Below, in pieces: positions 33,008 through 38,390 of a DNA stretch of 38,390 nt; position 1 is the stretch's first letter, and each line of letters begins with the position of its first letter. Below the pieces are notes generated by a model. That model saw only the letters and a program-made list of their open reading frames with translations. It ran no database searches and was not told the DNA's origin. This DNA is from Gemmatimonadales bacterium (GTDB lineage: Bacteria; Gemmatimonadota; Gemmatimonadetes; Longimicrobiales; Gaopeijiaceae), in contig REED01000087.1 of assembly GCA_007695225.1 (NCBI GenBank), forward strand, positions 1 to 38,390, given 5' to 3'. A program made the translations under genes and the position numbers.

Positions 33008-34114
33008 ATGGCGGTCCGGGCCCGGGGGCTGGGCTTCCGATACCCCGGGGGGAGGGTGGGGGTGGAATCCCTGGAACTGGAGGTTGCGCCTGGGGAGGTG
33101 GTGGCCCTCCTGGGCCCCAACGGGTCTGGGAAGAGCACCCTCCTCCGTCTCCTGGCCACCGACCTGCGGCCCAGCTCGGGAACCCTGGAGTTGCTGGGCG
33201 TGCCGGCGGAGCGACCTGGACCGACGCTTCGCCGGCGGATCGGCTACGCCCCCGACGACCCGGTGCACGTGCCACCCCTCACCGGAGGAGAAAACCTCCG
33301 GTTGTTCACCCGGCTGGCGGATGAGGACCCGGAGGATCCCAGCCTGGGGCTGGCCGACCTCCTCCAGGCCTTCGACCTGTCGGACGTAGCGGGGACTCCG
33401 GTGTCCCAGTACTCCTTCGGGATGCGACGGAAGCTCCTTCTGGCGGAGGCGCTGGCCCCCCGTCCCGAACTCCTCCTCCTGGACGAGCCCACGGTGGGGA
33501 TGGATCCTCGGGGAATCGACGCGCTGGGGACCCTCCTGGGGGAGCGGGCCCGGACCGGGACGGCGGTGATCCTGGCCACCAACGAGATCCGGGAAGCTCC
33601 CCTCTGGGCCCACCGGATCCTCTTCCTCCATCGGGGCCGGGTCCTGGCGGACGCCCCACCCGAGACCCTCCTGGCCCGGCTCAAGGGACGGACCCTGGTC
33701 CGGGTGACCCTGGAAGGCGATGGAGTTCCGTGGGAAGAGGGGACGGGGGCTACACCAGGGAGGGCCGGAGGGGAGGGGAGGGGGCTGGATCCCCGGGAGG
33801 CAGCGAACTCCCCGGAGGCCCCTGCGGCCACGAAGGGATTCGGCCCCTTGCCGGGAGTCGGTCCCCTGCCGGGAGTCGGTCCCCTGGCGGGGCTCGACGC
33901 CCTGCAGGGGGTGGAAGCATGGCGCTTCCACCCGGAGGCCAAGGGCCCGGGACGGATCGAGGTGGAAACCCGCATGGGAGGGCGGGTCCTCCCCCCGCTT
34001 CTCCAGTACCTCCTGGATGCCGGGATCGGGGTCCGGGAGCTACAGGTCCGGGAGCCCGACCTGGGGGATCTCTTCCGGGAGCTCACCGGGGTGGAACTGG
34101 AGGACCGCCCATGA
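33008..34114 (+). CDS. ABC transporter ATP-binding protein with long C-terminal extension
   Basis: A 368-residue ATPase of the ABC-2 type exporter class. Walker A is GPNGSGKST (36-44), the signature region is QYSFGMRRKLLLAEAL (about 134-149), and Walker B is LLLLDEPTVGMD (155-166). The H-loop, normally a His, reads ILATNEIREA, with Asn in place of His. After about residue 235 a Gly/Pro-rich linker with internal repeats (LPGVGPLPGVGPL, 18-bp DNA repeat at about 33847-33890) leads to a small C-terminal domain (GRIEVETRMGGRVLPPLLQYLLDAGIGVRELQVREPDLGDLFRELTGVEL) typical of ABC-2 ATPases. The ATG at 33008 is preceded immediately by GGAGG, which is unusually close. It overlaps the permease gene (ATGA). 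Confidence 0.87.
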   Translation: MAVRARGLGFRYPGGRVGVESLELEVAPGEVVALLGPNGSGKSTLLRLLATDLRPSSGTLELLGVPAERPGPTLRRRIGYAPDDPVHVPPLTGGENLRLFTRLADEDPEDPSLGLADLLQAFDLSDVAGTPVSQYSFGMRRKLLLAEALAPRPELLLLDEPTVGMDPRGIDALGTLLGERARTGTAVILATNEIREAPLWAHRILFLHRGRVLADAPPETLLARLKGRTLVRVTLEGDGVPWEEGTGATPGRAGGEGRGLDPREAANSPEAPAATKGFGPLPGVGPLPGVGPLAGLDALQGVEAWRFHPEAKGPGRIEVETRMGGRVLPPLLQYLLDAGIGVRELQVREPDLGDLFRELTGVELEDRP

Positions 34115-34893
34115 GGGCGCCCCTCTGGTGGCTGGAGGTGGCGCTCACCCTGCGGCGCCGGCGACTCCTTGCCCTGAACGTGGGCATTCCGCTCCTCCTG
34201 GTCCTCCCGGTGGCCCTGGGCGGCGCTCCTGCGTTCCACGCCGCTGCAGTCTACACCGTACTCTTCGTCCTCTTCGGGACCTTCGGGTCCGCCATTCCCC
34301 TCATCCGGGATGGAGAGACGGGGATCCTCCGGCGCATGCTTCTGGTGGGCGCCTCCCCCCGCCATCTCCTCCTGGCCCGGGGGATCGGAGGCACCCTCCT
34401 GGATGCCCTCCAGATCCTTCCCTCGCTGGCCGTGATTCTCCTTGTGGGGATCTGGCAGGGGGGAGGGGGCGGGGACGCAGGGGGCAGCATCAGTCCGGGG
34501 GCAGGCCCGGGACCTGCCAGCCTGGCTCTCCTGGCGGTGCCCGTCCTTCTGGGGGCCCTCCTGGCCGCCAATCTGGTGGGTATTTGGGTGGCCGCGTTGG
34601 CCCGGTCCCTGGCCGAAGGGGCCCTCTTCGCGGCGGTCCTCTCCCTCTTCCTCCTCCATGGCTCCGGGGTTTTCCGGACCTCGCCGCCCGGGAGTGCCGG
34701 CGCCTTTCTGGAGGGGATCCTCCCCTTCGGCCCCCTTCACCGTCTCCTTCTCCACGCCGCCGGTGGGAGTGGAATGGGAGCGGAGAACCTCTTCCCCCTG
34801 CTTTCCGGCCTCGGTGGATCCGTCATCCTCCTGCTCATCACCCAACTCGCCGCGTCGGCGCTTCTTGAGCGGATTTCTGCCCCCCTCCGGTGA
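34111..34893 (+). CDS. ABC-2 type transporter permease
   Basis: A 260-residue integral membrane protein, partner of the preceding ATPase. About six hydrophobic helices are visible, starting LNVGIPLLLVLPVALGG, AAAVYTVLFVLFGTFGSAIPLI and, after the coupling segment RDGETGILRRMLLVGASPRHLLLARG, LLDALQILPSLAVILLVGI, VPVLLGALLAANLVGIWVAAL, GALFAAVLSLFLLHGSGVF and VILLLITQLAASALL. A Gly/Pro-rich loop (about residues 114-130) is unusual. The fold resembles ABC-2 and cytochrome-biogenesis CcmB/NosY-like permeases; the substrate is unknown. It starts in an ATGA overlap with the ATPase, and it ends the first part of the cluster before the structured gap. Confidence 0.82.
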   Translation: MRAPLWWLEVALTLRRRRLLALNVGIPLLLVLPVALGGAPAFHAAAVYTVLFVLFGTFGSAIPLIRDGETGILRRMLLVGASPRHLLLARGIGGTLLDALQILPSLAVILLVGIWQGGGGGDAGGSISPGAGPGPASLALLAVPVLLGALLAANLVGIWVAALARSLAEGALFAAVLSLFLLHGSGVFRTSPPGSAGAFLEGILPFGPLHRLLLHAAGGSGMGAENLFPLLSGLGGSVILLLITQLAASALLERISAPLR

Positions 34894-34923
34894 CGTGGGT
34901 GCTGCAAGGCCTTTGTGAATTAT

Positions 34924-34953
34924 TTGACAGAGATTGACTGGGGCCGGTATACT
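34924..34953 (+). promoter_or_regulatory. Near-consensus sigma70 promoter
   Basis: TTGACA (34924-34929), 18 nt, TATACT (34948-34953). It is the best promoter match in the window. The predicted start is about 34960. The next ORF starts at 35372, so transcription would give a leader of about 410 nt. Confidence 0.85.
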
Positions 34954-34959
34954 GCCCTC

Positions 34960-35333
34960 GCGGTGTTCCACGGGGAATGCCGTTCCTGCCTTGAAGGACA
35001 TCGGTACTGGGGAGAGGCGAGCACACAAAACGTGCTTTGAACGATAGAGGTTCATGCCAGAGGGAAAGCACCGGCCTGAGCCCGCGATACGAGTTCTCAA
35101 ACGCGCTTCCGCGCAGGCCGCACGAGAAAGGCCGCCGGAATTTATGCGCCGCCGCTCCCCCGGGAGCGGATGGTGCCTTGCATGCGAGAAGGCGAGAACG
35201 ACTCGCCTCCTTCGCCCCGGATCGACGCCATGCCACCCCGAAAAAGGGGTCCTTCTGACTCGGTGAGCGGGATGCCGAGGAGGGAGTGGTGCGGACCGGT
35301 GACGGAACGGCTCGGTGTGACCGACCGTCCGGT
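34960..35333 (+). ncRNA. Candidate structured RNA / long leader upstream of the USP-PCP_red gene
   Basis: The 478-bp gap 34894-35371 contains no credible coding frame, although short frames are open. From the predicted start, strong hairpins occur in order: GGTGTTCC/GGAATGCC (34962-34981); AGCAC/GTGCT (35020-35036), which competes with GTGCTTTGAAC pairing to GTTC and AAAGCAC (35032-35071); CCGCTCC/GGAGCGG (35152-35169); AGGCGAG/CTCGCCT (35190-35208); ACCCC/GGGGT (35235-35250); and ACCGG-ACGG-TCGGT with ACCGA-CCGT-CCGGT (35295-35333). The last ends 38 nt before the ATG. The base composition is lower in GC than the neighbours. I cannot match it to a known riboswitch or to 6S RNA, tmRNA or SRP RNA. 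It may be a riboswitch, a small RNA or a folded leader. Confidence 0.5.
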
Positions 35334-35371
35334 AGCGAAGGGCCCTGCGGACCCGATGGCACGAGGTGCTC

Positions 35372-37651
35372 ATGTACCGCGAGGTCTTCGTCCCTGTCGA
35401 CAACTCATCCCACTCCAACTGGGCCGTGGATCGGGCCCTCGAGATCTGCCGCAGATCCGAGGGACGCATCACCGGAAACCATGTCTACGCTGCCCGCCTC
35501 CACGACGTCCGCTTCCGCCAACTGGAAACCGGACTTCCCGCCCGGTTCCAGACCGACCAGGAGATCAAGCGGCAGCGGAAGATCCACGACAAGCTCATCG
35601 AGAAGGGCCTTCAGCTCATCTCCGACTCCTTTCTGGACCAGACCGACCTGCGGTGCAAGGAGGCCGGAGTCCCCCTCCGCCGCCAGCTCCTGGAGGGAAT
35701 CCACTTCGAGGAGATCATCCGGGAGGCGAACCGTGGCGCCGGGCGGCTCCCCAGCCTCATCGGGTTCGATCCGAACATCGCTGACAAGTACGACGGCGGA
35801 GACACGGTCCGGAGCGATGTGAAGCTGGGCGAGAATGGCCGGATCGTGGCCGAGGACGAGGAGCAGGACGAGAAGCTGGCAGGGGAGAGCGGGAGGGAGT
35901 ACGACCTCCTTTGCATGGGCGCCCACGGGATCGGCCAGCAGGCCTATTCCCAACTGGGAGGGGTCACGGGCCGGGTCATCCGCCAGGTGGAGAAGGACAC
36001 CCTCATCGTCCGGAACGACCGGCCCCTGGAGGGCGGCGACTGGATGGTCTGCGTGGACGGCTCGTCCTACGCCTACAAGGCCATGCGCGTGGCGCTGGAG
36101 ATGGCACGGGAGTTCGGGGCGAAACTCTGGGTCTGCTCCGCCTTCGATGTGGAATACCATCACGCCGTCTTCGGGAACATCAAGGACGTGCTGTCGGCCC
36201 AGGCGGCCAAGATCTTCAAATTCGAGGAGCAGGAGGAGCTCCACAACAACATCATCGACAAGGGTCTCCTGAGGCTTTGCCAGGCCAACCTCAAGCGGGC
36301 CGAGGTGATGGCGTCGGAATTCCCCGACGTGGAGGTGGAGACCCAGATCCTCATCGGGAAGCCCTTCCAGTGCATTCTCCAGTGGGTGGAGGAGGTGGAT
36401 CCCGCCCTCCTCATCCTGGCCCGCCACGGAGGACACCGCATCGAGGGAACGGAGATGGGGTCCCAGGCGGAGAACCTCTGTCGGATGGCCCCCTCCAACA
36501 TCCTTCTGGTCGGGACCACGGACGTCCGTCCCGACGAGATCCCCTGGATCGAGGAGGACGGGGAGACAGGGCTGGAATGGGCGCCCGAGGCGGAGGTGCG
36601 AATCCTCCGGGTCCCCCCCTTCGCCCTGGGGATCGCCCGGAAGGCGGTGGAGGACTACGTCATGGACACCTACGGCCCCGGCGCGGTGCGGGAGAAGGGT
36701 TGGGGGGAGACCGGACCGGGAAAGGCGCCCATTCCCGAGGGGGCCGGATGGGTGGCAGTGGAGGAGGAAGCCGAGGCCATGAACCGGGCTCGGGCCAGCG
36801 GGGTGGCCTATCGCGGTGCCCCCGGCCAGGAGAACGGCGCCGGATCCGTCAACGGAAATGGGACCCCCCCGGAGGCGAATGGCGCCTACCCTGAGGAGAA
36901 GGGCGCCGGGCTCCACGGCCATGGCCATGGGCCCGATCCATCCACCCAACCCATCCCCGTGACCCTCCCGGTGGTGACCAGCGAGCGGCTGGACGAGGCC
37001 ATCCGGAAGCTTCTCCCCACCCATATGCAGCTCATCATGGGGATCGGTACCGCCGAGGAGCTGGCGCTGGCCGAGGTGAAGGCCGAGGAGGCCATGAAGC
37101 GAACCGTGGTGGAGACCTACGACTCCGACCCGGAACCCGAGACCCCCATCGTCTCCACCACCTGCCCCTACACCGGCCATGCCCAGACCAGGCCACGGAA
37201 CGCCTCGGATCCCGTGGTCTGGACCCACGAGGCCTTCGGCCGGCTCAAGGCGGTGCCCCTCATCGCCCGCCCCCTGGCCCGGAACACGGTGGAGCGCTTC
37301 GCCCGGGAGCACGGGGTCTGGCGGGTCACCACCCGGATCATGGACGAGAACAAGCAGGCCATGATCGAGGCCGACGAGTTCGACATGGACACCATGCTGG
37401 TGATGTTCAAGGAACTCCAGACCAAACAGCTGAAGGCGGCGGCGGAGGGCGTGGACGGCCTCTCCGAGGAGATGCGGAAGTTCATCGAGGAGGCGAAGGC
37501 CCAAGGGGTGACCCGCTGTCCCATCCGGGACATCGAGGAGCAGGTGGAGAAATGCCCGGTGGACATGAAGGTGACCACCCCGGCCCAGGCGAAGGCCGCG
37601 GTGGAGGAGTTCATGTCCAGGGGGAATCAGGGTGAGGAGGGCGCGGAGTGA
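35372..37651 (+). CDS. Tandem UspA protein fused to PCP_red-like domains
   Basis: A 759-residue protein of unusual architecture. Residues about 1-215 are a universal stress protein domain (VFVPVDNSSHSNWAVDRALE, then CMGAHGIGQQAYSQLGGVTGRVIRQVEKDTLIVRND) interrupted by an acidic insertion near 130-170. Residues about 222-382 are a second one (GDWMVCVDGSSYAYKAMRVALE, then LILARHGGHRIEGTEMGSQAENLCRMAPSNILLV). A PCP_red-like segment follows at about 403-440 (WAPEAEVRILRVPPFALGIARKAVEDYV). After a Gly/Asn/His-rich linker comes a helical part, then a second PCP_red-like domain at about 615-665 (VWTHEAFGRLKAVPLIARPLARNTVERFAREHGVWRVT). Cys at 598, 716 and 728 could bind metal. The ATG at 35372 has GAGG just upstream. 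It overlaps the next radical SAM gene by GTGA. Confidence 0.8.
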   Translation: MYREVFVPVDNSSHSNWAVDRALEICRRSEGRITGNHVYAARLHDVRFRQLETGLPARFQTDQEIKRQRKIHDKLIEKGLQLISDSFLDQTDLRCKEAGVPLRRQLLEGIHFEEIIREANRGAGRLPSLIGFDPNIADKYDGGDTVRSDVKLGENGRIVAEDEEQDEKLAGESGREYDLLCMGAHGIGQQAYSQLGGVTGRVIRQVEKDTLIVRNDRPLEGGDWMVCVDGSSYAYKAMRVALEMAREFGAKLWVCSAFDVEYHHAVFGNIKDVLSAQAAKIFKFEEQEELHNNIIDKGLLRLCQANLKRAEVMASEFPDVEVETQILIGKPFQCILQWVEEVDPALLILARHGGHRIEGTEMGSQAENLCRMAPSNILLVGTTDVRPDEIPWIEEDGETGLEWAPEAEVRILRVPPFALGIARKAVEDYVMDTYGPGAVREKGWGETGPGKAPIPEGAGWVAVEEEAEAMNRARASGVAYRGAPGQENGAGSVNGNGTPPEANGAYPEEKGAGLHGHGHGPDPSTQPIPVTLPVVTSERLDEAIRKLLPTHMQLIMGIGTAEELALAEVKAEEAMKRTVVETYDSDPEPETPIVSTTCPYTGHAQTRPRNASDPVVWTHEAFGRLKAVPLIARPLARNTVERFAREHGVWRVTTRIMDENKQAMIEADEFDMDTMLVMFKELQTKQLKAAAEGVDGLSEEMRKFIEEAKAQGVTRCPIRDIEEQVEKCPVDMKVTTPAQAKAAVEEFMSRGNQGEEGAE

Positions 37652-38390
37652 GGGGGACGGAGGTGGGTCGGACCCTCCCCACCGTGTCTTCCGGCCTGTC
37701 TTCCGGCCTGCCTTCCGGCCTGTCCTCCGGCTCTGCCCCCGGGGCTCCGGCAGGGGCCCTGGAGGCCTTCCCCTTTCCGCTGACCACGTCCCCGGTCCCC
37801 TCCCCGGGAGACGGGGTCGCCGGGGGCCGGTCAGGCGACGCCGACACCTTCCTCCCCCACGTGGTGGCGTGGAATCTCACCCGGCGCTGCAATCTCTCCT
37901 GCGCCCACTGCTACATCTCCGCCGGGTCCTGGCACGAGGCGGCCTCGGAGCTTCCCACCGACGCCTGTCGCCGGATCCTGGACGAGCTCCTGGAGGTGAA
38001 TCCGAACCCCATGCTCATCCTCTCCGGCGGGGAGCCCCTCCTCCGGGAGGACCTGGAGACGCTGGCCCGCCATGCCTCCGACGGCGGGGCCACCGTGGTG
38101 GTGGGAACCAACGGGACTCGCCTCACCGATGCCCGGATCCAATCTCTCATGGAGGCAGGGGTGAAGGGGGTGGCGGTGAGCGTGGATTCCCTGGATCCTG
38201 CCTACCATGACCGCTTCCGCCATGGAACCGGCGCCCTCGAGGACACTCTGGCGGCGGTGGATCGACTCCGGGAGCACCGACTGGACTTCGTGGTGCAGAC
38301 CTCCCTCACCCGGGGAAACCGGGGGGAGCTCTCCCGCCTGGCGGAGTGGTCGGCGGAGCGGGGGGCCCTCTCCTTCAACCTCTACTTCCT
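37648..38390 (+). CDS. Radical SAM protein, heme-d1/AhbC-AhbD/PqqE-like (partial, runs off the window)
   Basis: The frame from a GTG at 37648 (GTGA overlap with the USP stop) stays open to the end of the window, about 247 residues. The first 70 residues are a Ser/Gly/Pro-rich tail encoded partly by a 12-bp repeat. Then VVAWNLTRRCNLSCAHCY carries the cluster Cys-x3-Cys-x2-Cys, followed by MLILSGGEPLLREDL, VVVGTNGTRLTD, GVKGVAVSVDSLDPAYHDRFRHGTG and DFVVQTSLTRGN. The motif order and wording are closest, from memory, to radical SAM enzymes of heme d1 and alternative heme synthesis and to SPASM proteins; the C-terminal half is not in view. A later in-frame GTG (37663) is an alternative start. Confidence 0.85.
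   Translation, partial: MRGTEVGRTLPTVSSGLSSGLPSGLSSGSAPGAPAGALEAFPFPLTTSPVPSPGDGVAGGRSGDADTFLPHVVAWNLTRRCNLSCAHCYISAGSWHEAASELPTDACRRILDELLEVNPNPMLILSGGEPLLREDLETLARHASDGGATVVVGTNGTRLTDARIQSLMEAGVKGVAVSVDSLDPAYHDRFRHGTGALEDTLAAVDRLREHRLDFVVQTSLTRGNRGELSRLAEWSAERGALSFNLYF
37688..37737. repeat. 12-bp repeat encoding Ser-Gly-Leu units
   Basis: About four imperfect copies of TCTTCCGGCCTG or close variants, in frame, encoding SSGL-SSGL-PSGL-SSGS at the N-terminus of the radical SAM protein. It is a coding minisatellite. Confidence 0.8.

Noticed and set aside
35037-35266. Short open frames of 70-73 codons in the leader region
   Set aside because: Arg/Pro/Ala-rich shadow peptides, overlapping each other and the hairpins, with no ribosome-binding sites.
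34960-35333. tmRNA, 6S RNA, SRP RNA, or a cobalamin, TPP, glycine or Moco riboswitch
   Set aside because: None of the conserved sequence boxes of these RNAs that I know is present, so no family name was given.
35405-37504. Minus-strand open frame of 699 codons opposite the USP-PCP_red gene
   Set aside because: High-GC antisense frame without family motifs; the plus strand has clear domains and a ribosome-binding site.

Overview
The window is about 38.4 kb of dense, very GC-rich bacterial chromosome. I see no rRNA operon, phage, transposase, CRISPR array or replication origin. The best lineage guess is Gemmatimonadota or a close relative. The reasons are a TonB-receptor C-terminal fragment of the type I associate with that phylum, a lipoprotein sulfocyanin, many secreted proteins of unrecognised family, and the very high GC. 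This is an inference from protein style, not from a marker phylogeny.

Layout. 1-4753: a Rieske oxygenase, then a minus-strand block with a secreted lipoprotein, a TonB-receptor remnant, an SDR dehydrogenase and a SplB-like radical SAM protein. 4926-5400: RNase P RNA (rnpB) followed 20 nt later by tRNA-Arg(CCG) and a terminator. 5593-11685: TPR lipoprotein behind a 13-bp minisatellite, MarR regulator with an apparently leaderless promoter, an unlisted 51-residue ORF, argJ, sulfocyanin, a secreted helical protein, and an HD-GYP response regulator. 11705-14224 (minus): Ycf46-like AAA+ ATPase and an MscS channel. 14452-20020 (plus): archaeal-type phosphoglycerate mutase, TPR protein, paired M16 peptidases and a Nudix hydrolase, largely with stop/start overlaps. 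20292-23582: ECF sigma factor, terminator, zinc anti-sigma factor, holA, SPOR protein. 23623-26924: divergent DUF302 protein and copper P-type ATPase. 27062-30595: M19 dipeptidase, amidohydrolase, and a convergent HmuY-like protein.

30832-38390 is the most interesting part. A plus-strand series encodes a small ferredoxin, an Mrp/NBP35-type iron-sulfur carrier ATPase, a zinc-ribbon protein ending in a PCP_red domain (the C-terminal domain of light-independent protochlorophyllide reductase subunit B), a small membrane protein, and an ABC ATPase plus permease. Then come a 478-bp gap with a near-consensus promoter and several hairpins, a 759-residue protein with two UspA domains followed by two PCP_red-like segments, and a radical SAM protein that runs off the window end. 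I read this as a redox or tetrapyrrole/metallocofactor maturation module whose target lies outside the window. The function is inference. The domains, overlaps and promoter are visible in the sequence.

Short in-phase tandem repeats (8, 12, 13, 17 and 18 bp) recur between and inside genes. Many genes start on GTG or TTG and overlap the previous stop as ATGA, GTGA or TGATG, so translational coupling is common.
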